DNA from: Nostoc favosum CHAB5714
Lineage (GTDB): Bacteria; Cyanobacteriota; Cyanobacteriia; Cyanobacteriales; Nostocaceae
DNA: 64,000 nt
Assembly (NCBI RefSeq): GCF_020829495.1
Contig: NZ_JAIVFQ010000012.1
Coordinates: 1 to 64,000 of the forward strand
Reading direction: 5' to 3'
Shown here: in pieces, positions 54,449 through 62,108 of the stretch
Layout: each line of letters begins with the position of its first letter
How positions within the stretch are numbered: the first letter of the stretch is position 1
Notes under the pieces: generated by a model
What the model saw: only the letters and a program-made list of their open reading frames with translations
Told to the model about the DNA's origin: nothing
Databases searched by the model: none
Position numbers and translations under genes: made by a program

Positions 54449-54559
54449 AAAAAACTCAATAGACCTCATTGCCATAAATGATTGTAATTTGGTGTGAGCA
54501 AAAGTCAGTTAGAGAAATTATGGGAACTAACTAACTACTAGCAATAAATCTATTGAGTT
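54449..54559 (-). ncRNA. Predicted small RNA 2, paralogue of small RNA 1
   Basis: About 111 nt. Begins AACTCAATAGA at the predicted start (54559) and ends TCTATTGAGTT-TTTTC; the ends form a perfect 11-bp helix with a T-run. Internal ATTGC/GCAAT replaces CTTGC/GCAAG of small RNA 1, a compensatory change. A hairpin AGTTAG/CTAACT and the strings TCACACC and GGTCTA are shared. No reading frame of note is inside. The promoter box ends 22 bases upstream in both copies. Downstream lies only the terminator at 54182-54232 and a convergent gene, so the RNA is not a leader. Confidence 0.7.
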
Positions 54560-54565
54560 ATCTTT

Positions 54566-54598
54566 ATTGTGACAAATCAGTATGAAATTAAGATGAAA
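54566..54598 (-). promoter_or_regulatory. CopR-type box and -10 of small RNA 2
   Basis: Minus strand: TTTCAT-CTTAA-TTTCAT (54598-54582), 10 bases ending TGT, then CACAAT (54571-54566). Confidence 0.75.
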
Positions 54599-54770
54599 TA
54601 TAAAGCTGTCTCAGAAAATTTAAAATTTATACTTGCTTAAATAATACAACATTCTAATCTTTCGATTAGAATGTTGTACTTCATACATACTACTAGACAG
54701 AATTAGAACTTAAAAACAGTTCTATGTATTGATGACAATACTATTAATGAAATGATGATGATTAGTAGTT

Positions 54771-56447
54771 TTAGAAAGTGAAAGTAGTACGCAGTGTACC
54801 AACGTAAACGGTATCGTTTGTATCATTATGCTCAGGATTGAAGATGACTAACAAACCGGGGGTAACGGCAATATTGTCAGTGAGTTGCAGTTTGTACAGC
54901 CCCTCCAGGTGATAGGATGTGCCGTCATCTTCACGACGAACACCGTTTGCTTGGATAAAATCGTTTTCAGTCGCTTTAGGTGGTTGACCAAAAATAAAAC
55001 CAAGCACGTTACCTTTTTTGCCAAAGTCTCTGAAAGCAAGGGTAGTAGCCCAGTAGTTAAAGTCTGCTTCATCACCCTCTCGAGCGCCATTTTTAGCTTC
55101 TGCGTTGCTAAAACCATACCAACCACCAATAGTAATATTAGTGCTTAGTCTAAAGCTAGCTTCTACACCGTAGTGGTTAGCAGTCAAAGCAGCACCTTGA
55201 AAGGGGTTATTTGCATAGACGCTGCCTGTGGAGCTAAATAGGTTAATCTGTCCTCCATTTTGGTAGGTACGAGCGTAGGTCAAACCAACATTTAATGCCT
55301 GAGTGGGCTGGAAGGATATCTGACCAAAAGCTGCATAGGAACCATCGAAAAGACCGGAACCATCGCTAGGATCGTTAGCTGTGCCAGCTAGATAAGCTAC
55401 AGATGCAGTGAAAGCTCCTTTGGGATTGAAGATTAAGGTAGCACCTGCACCGCCCTCTCCTTGACGATAAATAGGGCTGAACCGACCATAACGGGAAATA
55501 GAACCCCTTCCACTGCTTTGAAGGTCAGGGTTGAAGGTGTTGATGTTGTTTTCGTACAACAAACCACCAGTAGCATCAAACTGGACGCGTACTGCATCGC
55601 TCAGGTTGAAAGCGTAGTTAACTTTATCGATTAAAGCATTGTTATTTTCATTCCCGTCAAACGCCAGGCGGGTCATGTTTGTACCCGTTACACTCGTACC
55701 GTATGGGGTAATATTCCGGCTTTGGATACGAATTTCCAAATTGTCTTCTCCAGTGAAGCTAGAGTTCAATCTCAGACGAACCCGGTTAGCAAAAATAGTA
55801 TTGGTGTCTAAGTCGGGAGCCGTAGTCTGATCAACACCAGAAGGAACCGCCCTCTGATCGCTGCCAAAAACATCAGAGACGTTAAAAATTGCTTCCCCAG
55901 TTAGTTTGGTAGTAGTGGAAAATTGATTAGCTTCTAGTTCAGAAGTGCGGGCTTCTAAGGAATCCACACGACCGCGCAGAGTTGCCAGTTCAGCGGAAAA
56001 TTCTTCTTGTAATCGCTGTAAGGTAGCCAAATCTTGCTTGGTTACCAGGTCAGATGTAGCGGTGGCAATCAATTCGTTAACTCGGTCTAAACAGGCGTTC
56101 AAACCAGCGGCAAATTCATAGCGGGTCAAAGCACGGTTGCCACGATAGGTACTATTGGGATAGCCTGCAATACAGCCGTAGCGCTCAACTAGGGACTGTA
56201 AGGCTTGGAATGCCCAGTCTGTGGGTTGCACGTCAGAAAACTGAGAAACTGATGTGACTTGACCAAAGTTGTCTGATTGTGGAGTCAACTGGTCTACAGT
56301 TATTACCTGTTCATTAGCTTCAACTGCTAAGGCACTGTTAGCAGCAAAAAATGTAGCGGCAACAACAACTGGACTGAGCCTTAGAACATTCCAGAATGGT
56401 TTGGTCATGATTCTTTTTTCACTCACACCTAAATTTGATTCCGACAT
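54771..56447 (-). CDS. SLH-domain OprB-type outer-membrane porin (iron-uptake-porin family)
   Basis: 558 residues from ATG 56447; the open frame reaches 56492, but the predicted transcript start is at about 56496, so that start cannot carry a leader. An ATG at 56408 begins the signal peptide itself (MTKPFWNVLRLSPVVVAATF) and is the alternative. After cleavage near 'NSALA' comes an SLH domain ('SDVQPTDWAFQALQSLVERYGCIAGYP', later 'LTRYEFAAGLNACLDRVNEL'), a coiled-coil linker (about 130-170) and a beta-barrel ending in 'TVYVGTLRTTFTF' with C-terminal Phe. Cyanobacterial porins of this type pass inorganic ions. Directly preceded by a CopR-type box. Confidence 0.88.
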   Translation of the reverse strand: MSESNLGVSEKRIMTKPFWNVLRLSPVVVAATFFAANSALAVEANEQVITVDQLTPQSDNFGQVTSVSQFSDVQPTDWAFQALQSLVERYGCIAGYPNSTYRGNRALTRYEFAAGLNACLDRVNELIATATSDLVTKQDLATLQRLQEEFSAELATLRGRVDSLEARTSELEANQFSTTTKLTGEAIFNVSDVFGSDQRAVPSGVDQTTAPDLDTNTIFANRVRLRLNSSFTGEDNLEIRIQSRNITPYGTSVTGTNMTRLAFDGNENNNALIDKVNYAFNLSDAVRVQFDATGGLLYENNINTFNPDLQSSGRGSISRYGRFSPIYRQGEGGAGATLIFNPKGAFTASVAYLAGTANDPSDGSGLFDGSYAAFGQISFQPTQALNVGLTYARTYQNGGQINLFSSTGSVYANNPFQGAALTANHYGVEASFRLSTNITIGGWYGFSNAEAKNGAREGDEADFNYWATTLAFRDFGKKGNVLGFIFGQPPKATENDFIQANGVRREDDGTSYHLEGLYKLQLTDNIAVTPGLLVIFNPEHNDTNDTVYVGTLRTTFTF

Positions 56448-56502
56448 GATTTCTTGTCTCTTCAAACCTGAAAATCTATTTACAGGATTCACTCCTATAA
56501 CT

Positions 56503-56535
56503 AGATTCTCAGAGCATGATGAAATTAGGATGAAA
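56503..56535 (-). promoter_or_regulatory. CopR-type box and -10 of the porin gene
   Basis: Minus strand: TTTCAT-CCTAA-TTTCAT (56535-56519), 10 bases, then GAATCT (56508-56503), preceded by TGA as a partial extended -10. Confidence 0.75.
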
Positions 56536-56663
56536 TCACAGGTTAATGATAGGTTAATGAATCAAAAAACCACCAAACATGCATCTATCACAATTTGCAT
56601 CCCTACTTCTGTCAACATGACATCCCTAGACACCAGCTCCTTACACTCTAAGAATTGCTCTGC

Positions 56664-57149
56664 CTAGGGGTAGGTCTGAATCAGAGCTAGACCAAGTGGA
56701 ATTTCTTGCGTGAATCCAACTTGATTGGCATAGACTTGGTACTGCCAAGTTGCACCATAGCCTGGTTCATAGGTTTGAGTATTGACTCCTCTCATTAAAA
56801 TTGAGAGCTTTGTCTCAGGGTCTATTGGTTGTGAAAAAGCTACTGTAGCCTTTTGTCCATTAATAGAAACTGTCGTGGGAATTTTTTGTCCTGATTGATT
56901 GTTGACCTCAATTCCTCTATCAATTTTCACTCCTTCAGGCAAATTAATTGTGAGTCCTGCCAGAGGTTTACCCTGTACATGGACTTCAAATTTGTGAGTA
57001 GCATCTGTGGCATAAGTAGTATTAGGATTAGCAGCACTTTTCATTAAATGGGAAGCGCTAAAATCACCTGTTTTTCCGCTTGCAAAAACAGCATCAACTG
57101 AAGATGTAAATGCCAGTGTGAATGCAACAGCATAAATCAAATTTTTCAT
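56664..57149 (-). CDS. DUF2808 protein, first of three
   Basis: 161 residues from ATG 57149 with TTGAGGAG 8 nt upstream (the longer frame starts inside that site). Signal peptide (NLIYAVAFTLAFTSSVDAVFA), then the DUF2808 beta-fold: 'HKFEVHVQGKPLAGLTINLP', 'IPTTVSINGQKATVAFSQPI', and the family ending 'IPLGLALIQTYP'. Function is unknown; members are exported and stress- or metal-responsive in several cyanobacteria. Its ribosome site is exactly complementary over nine bases to the loop region of small RNA 1. Confidence 0.85.
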   Translation of the reverse strand: MKNLIYAVAFTLAFTSSVDAVFASGKTGDFSASHLMKSAANPNTTYATDATHKFEVHVQGKPLAGLTINLPEGVKIDRGIEVNNQSGQKIPTTVSINGQKATVAFSQPIDPETKLSILMRGVNTQTYEPGYGATWQYQVYANQVGFTQEIPLGLALIQTYP

Positions 57150-57192
57150 TTTGATTCTCCTCAAAAACTAGTTCAATTGACTTTCTATTATC

Positions 57193-57225
57193 AGTTTGAC
57201 ATTCACAGATGAAATCTAAATGAAA
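57193..57225 (-). promoter_or_regulatory. CopR-type box and -10 of DUF2808 gene 1
   Basis: Minus strand: TTTCAT-TTAGA-TTTCAT (57225-57209), 10 bases ending TGT, then CAAACT (57198-57193). Confidence 0.75.
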
Positions 57226-57256
57226 TCCCATAGTTTTTTAGTGAAAAAAGGTTGTA

Positions 57257-57742
57257 TTAGTAAGTACGAAACCAAGCAACACCTATGGGAATTTCTGCAT
57301 CGATACCAACCTCTCTAGCTGAGAAGCTGTAGACAGAACCATTACCAAGATTTCGCCTTTTTATTTTATTAAGGTCAATCTCCAACTTAGTGTTAGGAGC
57401 AACTGGTTCGGCGAAAGCTAGTAGTATTGTTTTACCGTTGACAGATACATTAGTGTTAATTTTCTGCCCCTTTTCATCCACGATATCGATATCCTGAATG
57501 TTATTACTTATAGTTACATTGTCTGGAACTTTGACAAGTAGTTGGGTAACAGCTTTGCTATTTTGTGGAACATGTAAACGGAAAGTATGTCTAAAAATTC
57601 CCCAGCGTGTGGGAGGGAATTGTGAATTTCCATCAATATGGGGAACCCTACCATCATCTGTTCCAGCACTTGCATAGCTAGGAGCAATAATAGCTGTGCT
57701 ATTCAGAGTCAATACAATGGCGTAAATCAATGACCTCTTCAT
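57257..57742 (-). CDS. DUF2808 protein, second of three
   Basis: 161 residues from ATG 57742 (TTGGAGA just upstream). Signal peptide 'LIYAIVLTLNSTAIIAPSYA', DUF2808 core 'FRHTFRLHVPQNSKAVTQLLV', 'VSVNGKTILLAFAEPVAPNTK', ending 'EIPIGVAWFRTY'. A leader of about 210 bases separates it from its box, with a GAGGT/ACCTC hairpin near the 5' end. Confidence 0.85.
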   Translation of the reverse strand: MKRSLIYAIVLTLNSTAIIAPSYASAGTDDGRVPHIDGNSQFPPTRWGIFRHTFRLHVPQNSKAVTQLLVKVPDNVTISNNIQDIDIVDEKGQKINTNVSVNGKTILLAFAEPVAPNTKLEIDLNKIKRRNLGNGSVYSFSAREVGIDAEIPIGVAWFRTY

Positions 57743-57960
57743 ATTTATCTCCAAAATAATTAAACACGTTAGTTAAAGTGCAGGTTCATGTATTGTGACT
57801 GAATCTGCTCTTAATAGATAGATCAAAACTTGGCAAAGCCATATTTAACCACCCCCTTTATACAGCCGTTACTCAGGAGAAGTAGGTAGTTAGCTTGCCC
57901 TTATCAAGTTCAAATCGTCGGTGATGTTTTTGCTAAAGAGGTATGCTACCTCTATCTACT

Positions 57961-57993
57961 AGCATGACAAGTCATAATGAAATCAAGATGAAA
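57961..57993 (-). promoter_or_regulatory. CopR-type box and -10 of DUF2808 gene 2
   Basis: Minus strand: TTTCAT-CTTGA-TTTCAT (57993-57977), 10 bases ending TGT, then CATGCT (57966-57961). Confidence 0.75.
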
Positions 57994-58022
57994 TTTAAGC
58001 AATTCTCGTTAGAATCTATAAA

Positions 58023-58502
58023 TTAAAATGTGAGAAATTGAGCTACACCTACAGGAATCTCTGTATCACTACCAACGACTTTGACGAAAAGATGGAAAAT
58101 AGAAGTAGAATCAAGAGTTGATTGGTATACTTTGTTAAGATTTATTAGCAACTTAGTAGTGCTAGAAGTAACTGGTTCAGGAAAATCTATAAAAATTCTT
58201 CTACTATTTAAAGAAACATTAATTTTGATTTTTTGACCTTTATCATCCAAGACATCAATATCATTACTTATAGCTACTGTGGATGGAGCATCAATAATTA
58301 GCTGGGAAAGAGACTTGCCCTTTTTAGGAACGTGTAACTGGAAGGCCAATTTAACTAGTTGCCAACCAGCAGGAGTAGATTGCATATTATTTTCAATACT
58401 AGCAACCTTATTATTATCTATTTTCGCATTTGCATAGTCAGGAGAAATTAAAGCTGTGGTAGCCAGACTACATACAGCAGCATAAATCAATGTTCTCTTC
58501 AT
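58023..58502 (-). CDS. DUF2808 protein, third of three
   Basis: 159 residues. Signal peptide 'LIYAAVCSLATTALISPDYANA', DUF2808 core 'VKLAFQLHVPKKGKSLSQLII', 'VSLNSRRIFIDFPEPV', ending 'EIPVGVAQFLTF'. The three copies share the same start MK(R/N)(S/T/L)LIYA, lie in tandem and each has its own CopR-type box, so they arose by duplication with the promoter. Confidence 0.85.
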   Translation of the reverse strand: MKRTLIYAAVCSLATTALISPDYANAKIDNNKVASIENNMQSTPAGWQLVKLAFQLHVPKKGKSLSQLIIDAPSTVAISNDIDVLDDKGQKIKINVSLNSRRIFIDFPEPVTSSTTKLLINLNKVYQSTLDSTSIFHLFVKVVGSDTEIPVGVAQFLTF

Positions 58503-58576
58503 CTTGACTGTTAAATTAACAAACTATCTCAACTAGATTGCAGATTTATCCTTAGTGAATGAACCTTTACAAAACC

Positions 58577-58609
58577 AGTTTGACAGGTCACTATGAAATT
58601 AAGATGAAA
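58577..58609 (-). promoter_or_regulatory. CopR-type box and -10 of DUF2808 gene 3
   Basis: Minus strand: TTTCAT-CTTAA-TTTCAT (58609-58593), 10 bases ending TGT, then CAAACT (58582-58577). Confidence 0.75.
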
Positions 58610-58749
58610 TAACCAGCTTGAAAAAAGAAATTTAAGATTGCAAAGCACAAGTTAACTTTTACACGCACTGTAGTATCACCAAAGCCGGAACGTTCTTCTG
58701 TGCCACCTCCTTTGGGTCTAATACGCACAACATTGTACACTTCCAGCAT

Positions 58750-58905
58750 GACTTGCATACGTTATAATACCAAATTGCCTTTGGTTGTCATTCTGAGCGA
58801 AGCGTTCGCGTAGCGTCTCACAGAGAAGAAACTCACCAAAAGTTTGGCTACACTGATTTTCGCTCATTTTTAAACAATACAAGCTATCTCGATTTGGTAT
58901 AAATG
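58750..58905. repeat. Interspersed repeat flanked by ATACCAAAT arms
   Basis: TAATACCAAATTGCC near 58763-58777 and GATTTGGTAT near 58891-58900 face each other around a Nostoc-type repeat (GAGCGAAGCGTTCGCGTAGC). Probably a MITE-like insertion downstream of the box at 58924. Confidence 0.55.
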
Positions 58906-58907
58906 CC

Positions 58908-58940
58908 ATTATAAAAATTCCAGATAAAATTAAGATGAAA
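58908..58940 (-). promoter_or_regulatory. CopR-type box (one mismatch) without an obvious gene
   Basis: Minus strand: TTTCAT-CTTAA-TTTTAT (58940-58924), 10 bases, then a perfect TATAAT (58913-58908). It fires into the repeat at 58750-58905; the original target may have been lost. Confidence 0.65.
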
Positions 58941-58966
58941 TAAATTGCTTTACTTTCATATGCGAT

Positions 58967-59033
58967 AAAAAAATGGGCTTATAGTACAACTATAAGCCCA
59001 TCAGAGTTATGAAACATGAGGAGCATGTTCTTA
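58967..59033 (-). ncRNA. Predicted small RNA 3 with CUCCU hairpin
   Basis: A transcript of about 67 nt from the promoter at 59040-59072. It contains a 6-bp hairpin AACATG-CTCCT-CATGTT (59029-59013) that presents an anti-Shine-Dalgarno loop. The RNA ends in a perfect 13-bp stem ATGGGCTTATAGT with loop TGT, followed by TTTTTTT (59001-58967), a strong terminator. No reading frame fits between promoter and terminator. Unrelated in fold to small RNAs 1 and 2 but under the same kind of promoter. Confidence 0.8.
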
Positions 59034-59039
59034 ATATTT

Positions 59040-59072
59040 ATTATAAATAACTAAAATGAAATTAAGATGAAA
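59040..59072 (-). promoter_or_regulatory. CopR-type box and -10 of small RNA 3
   Basis: Minus strand: TTTCAT-CTTAA-TTTCAT (59072-59056), 10 bases, then a perfect TATAAT (59045-59040). Confidence 0.8.
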
Positions 59073-59268
59073 CTTTACAGTTTATTTGCTCATTAAGTTA
59101 GATTCATTCTAAAAAACATGATTATATAGTTTCGCTTAATTAATAATATAAATCTAGGCTTTAAGCCATACCAGAGTGGCACAACTAAAAAGCCTAAAAT
59201 GACTACTAAACCATAAATTTAGACGACTAAATTTTAGTATTTGAGCATTAGGACAAAATTTGAGATAA

Positions 59269-60207
59269 CTATTGTACGTCTACCCAAAAATCAGCAGTAA
59301 TAATTCTCTCATTTCGATTAAATTGTCCCCACATTTTATATTTTCCTGGTTTCGGGAAACTAGTTATAAAATGAACCTCAGCAGCTGGAGTATTTTTCAT
59401 CGCATGAGCATGAATATAGTCTGCTTGTGTTAACGGCGATGACTGCTTAAGTATGACTAGATGTCCTCTTTCTCCTAAATAAGGTTTCAAATCTTTCAGC
59501 GGTTGGTTGCTAGCAGCATCTTGTAAGTTAAAAATTAAGTGAACTTCTTGTCCAGTTTTGATTGTGGGTTGAGATAACTTGAGATTAGCCTTAGTATTGC
59601 CAAAAATCTTTGTAGTAGCTAAATCAATCTTGGGTGCAGTTGGATCGTTACCTGGAACTTCTACTTTTAACACCGAAACTTGTTCTGCCTTTCCTGCTAC
59701 TTTGTAATCGCTGAAAAGGCTGTAGCTGCCTGGATGGGGAAAATTACTTTGGACTTCAAAGCGTCCATTTCCTTTATATATGGGGTGAATATGATTAAAA
59801 GATTGAAGGTCATCACTGACAACAATTAGATGCATTAATTTTTCTTGGAATTGATCAAAATTAGCAATTGCTTTACCATTGTTGTCTTGCACTTCAATCA
59901 CTATAGGTACAGGAGTGTTATGAGTGATTTTGTCAGCAACTGTCAGTTTTGCAGTAGCGTTCGCAGGTTCTAACTTGGAATGACCAGAATGTTCGTCACG
60001 GGAATTCTCTATATTGTGACTACTGTGAGGATTTTTCTCAGCTTTTGGTGTCTGGGAATTACCCATCTTGTGACCTGCATGAGGATTCGCATTACTCACA
60101 GTGGTAGCATTAGAGTTTGGTGTCTCACCAGATTTTACTTGTGAGGCGCAAGCTTGAGTGAGAACAAAAGTTGAAGTGATGGCAAGTGCAGTGAAAAATC
60201 GCTTCAT
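59269..60207 (-). CDS. Lipoprotein of the copper island, second copy
   Basis: 312 residues from ATG 60207 (TTGGAG 6 nt upstream; the open frame to 60249 has no site). Lipobox 'FVLTQACAS'. His-rich linker ('NANPHAGHKMGNS', 'NPHSSHNI', 'DEHSGHS'), longer than in the copy at 45565-46443, then the same two halves with 'EKLMHLIVVSDDLQSFNHIHP' and 'GHLVILK' plus 'YIHAHAMKN'. The Met/His-rich linker favours Cu(I)/Ag(I) or Zn. This copy is under CopR-type boxes while the first belongs to the MerR-type unit, so the paralogues are split between two metal circuits. Confidence 0.75.
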   Translation of the reverse strand: MKRFFTALAITSTFVLTQACASQVKSGETPNSNATTVSNANPHAGHKMGNSQTPKAEKNPHSSHNIENSRDEHSGHSKLEPANATAKLTVADKITHNTPVPIVIEVQDNNGKAIANFDQFQEKLMHLIVVSDDLQSFNHIHPIYKGNGRFEVQSNFPHPGSYSLFSDYKVAGKAEQVSVLKVEVPGNDPTAPKIDLATTKIFGNTKANLKLSQPTIKTGQEVHLIFNLQDAASNQPLKDLKPYLGERGHLVILKQSSPLTQADYIHAHAMKNTPAAEVHFITSFPKPGKYKMWGQFNRNERIITADFWVDVQ

Positions 60208-60429
60208 TTTTCTCCAATTAGTAATTATAAGTTTGAAAAAACGCCACAACTAGAATATTTAAGAAGTACAAAACTGCCACAAATAGTATACAAAGAAGTT
60301 TGGCTAGTTTACAGATAATACTTAACCTATGCGTGAACATCCCGCTAATTCTCCTGGTGCTTGAACTTGGTCTAATTTTGTTTTGACAATAAGACCAAAA
60401 CAGTATGTATAGTTCCAAGCCATATATTA

Positions 60430-60462
60430 ACTTTTTCATAGACAAATGAAATTAACATGAAA
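60430..60462 (-). promoter_or_regulatory. CopR-type box of lipoprotein 2, proximal
   Basis: Minus strand: TTTCAT-GTTAA-TTTCAT (60462-60446), 10 bases, then AAAAGT (60435-60430), a weak -10. Leader of about 215 bases to the ATG. Confidence 0.6.
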
Positions 60463-60485
60463 TTCTCATAACTTATTAGCTAAAT

Positions 60486-60518
60486 TTATTAGCATACCTA
60501 AATGAAATCAGCATGAAA
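60486..60518 (-). promoter_or_regulatory. CopR-type box of lipoprotein 2, distal
   Basis: Minus strand: TTTCAT-GCTGA-TTTCAT (60518-60502), 10 bases, then TAATAA (60491-60486). It lies 56 bases upstream of the proximal box. Confidence 0.6.
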
Positions 60519-61210
60519 TCTAGGCATTTCACTAGGAATAAATTAGCATCATGTCATGAGGTAGATGCGCTTACACCGACAATTGCCTAGCGTGGATTAT
60601 TAGAGGCATAACTACAGCTTCATACTGATTCATCTATTTAGCTTAGGGATAAAATTATGACTAAACTATGAATCCATCCTTGAAGCTTGCATTTAAGGTT
60701 GTTTAGAATGCCTGCATGACTGCGATCTCTGTGCTAATGCCTATGTATAGTATCTGCGTCGAAGCTTGCGTTAGCGTAGACGCGGAGCGGCTTCCCGTAA
60801 GGGTAGCTCCTCCGTAAGAAGGTTCGCTGTGCATCCGAGTACGAGAAACGTGACAACGACCACTGCAAACTTGTGCCTAATCCTGTCGTCGCTGTGCCAA
60901 GTTCTGTCGGCAGGTAGCAAAGGCGATGGCGTAGGTAATTACGCTCCCGTATGGGAAAGAAGCGCGATCGCTAACTAAATTGAACAATCTCGCAAGGTCG
61001 TTACTGCCGCAGGTGTAGCTTAACTCATCTGAGGAAAAAAGCTGAATAAATGCTAACCAATTTGCCTTTCAAGTAGGGAAGCACAGATAAACGAACACTA
61101 TCGTTTCTGGCCAATTATTTTAGGGCACGCATTGATAACGCCTAGCAAAATCCCTAATCGGGAGTTTAAATTCGCTAAACCAATTATTTCCTTGAATAGA
61201 AGTCATTAAA
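60519..61210. other. Intergenic region filled with Nostoc-type repeats
   Basis: About 690 bases without a gene. At 60755-60980 many short units of the families GCGTTAGCGTAGACGCGGAG, CTTCCCGTAAGGGTAGC and GGCGATGGCGTAGG occur, typical interspersed repeats of Nostocales. A HIP1-like GCGCGATCGC is at 60962-60971. The promoter of the DUF305 gene should lie right of 61070; no CopR-type or MerR-type site is seen there. Confidence 0.6.
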
Positions 61211-61891
61211 ATGAACAAAAAAGTTTTAACCTACAGTCTAGTTGCTCTACTGACAGGCACTACTATTACAGCTTTTTCCATCATTGACAGCGCCAAAGCC
61301 AACGATCGCAATCAAGTGCAAGCTCCCAATCCAACAAACACAAGCCCTATGCATGGTGGAATGAACATGAGGGCTGAAGTGGATAAGTCGTTTATCGAAA
61401 TGATGATTCCTCATCATCAAAGTGCTACTGAAATGGCTCAGATGGCTTTGAACCGAGCCAAAAGCCCTGAAGTCAAAAAGCTGGCGCAATCCATCATTTC
61501 AGACCAAACCCGCGAAATTAAGCAGATGCAGGGCTGGTATAAACAGTGGTACGGCACTGAAGTCCCTATGAGTGGCATGACTATGGGTAACGACATGGAC
61601 GAGGCAATGAAGATTTCCATGCAGCAGCAAGAAATGATGGATGAGGAGATGATGGCAGCCCTACAAAATGCGCCTAACTTTGACCAGGAATTTCTCCGCC
61701 AAATGACTCGCCATCATCGAATGGCGACGATGATGGCTGGCATGGTTGGTAACAGTGCTAGGCACCCCGAGATTAGAAATTTAGCTCAATCCATTGCTAA
61801 GAGTCAAAGTACTGAAATTGCTCAAATGCAACAGTTGCTCCAAGCAATGAATACTCAAGATCGAAATACTCCTAATCGTTCGAGTAGGTAA
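61211..61891 (+). CDS. DUF305 protein, CopM-like periplasmic metal-binding protein
   Basis: 226 residues. Signal peptide 'LTYSLVALLTGTTITAFSII', then two DUF305 repeats: 'FIEMMIPHHQSATEMAQMAL' (about 60-105) and 'FLRQMTRHHRMATMMAGMV' (about 155-200). The middle is rich in Met ('VPMSGMTMGNDMDEAMKIS'). The HH and Met pattern binds copper; CopM of Synechocystis belongs to this family and is encoded with copRS there. Stands alone here on the plus strand. Confidence 0.85.
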   Translation: MNKKVLTYSLVALLTGTTITAFSIIDSAKANDRNQVQAPNPTNTSPMHGGMNMRAEVDKSFIEMMIPHHQSATEMAQMALNRAKSPEVKKLAQSIISDQTREIKQMQGWYKQWYGTEVPMSGMTMGNDMDEAMKISMQQQEMMDEEMMAALQNAPNFDQEFLRQMTRHHRMATMMAGMVGNSARHPEIRNLAQSIAKSQSTEIAQMQQLLQAMNTQDRNTPNRSSR

Positions 61892-62070
61892 TAACTCAAT
61901 CTCTCCAAAGAGGGGTGGCATAGCTGAAAGCGCGATGGGCAGGCTATTACCCACCCCAGCCTCATTAGTAGGGAAATACAGGTGCAATGACTGCAATTCT
62001 CATTGCAGATACTTTGGACACATCTCATGCAATATTTTTGAAACCATTAAAAAGAATTTGGCAAAATCCC

Positions 62071-62102
62071 TTGACTCTCCAGCCAGATAGAGAGTCTAAG
62101 AT
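62071..62102 (+). promoter_or_regulatory. MerR-type operator-promoter of copZ2/copA2
   Basis: TTGACT (62071-62076), CTCCAG-CCAG-ATAGAG (right half with two mismatches), TAAGAT (62097-62102); spacer 20. It precedes a broken chaperone gene, then copZ2. Confidence 0.8.
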
Positions 62103-62108
62103 GAATTC

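Noticed and set aside
58718..58909. 63-residue open frame on the minus strand
   Set aside because: It lies wholly in a Nostoc-type interspersed repeat and has no ribosome site; the peptide looks random.
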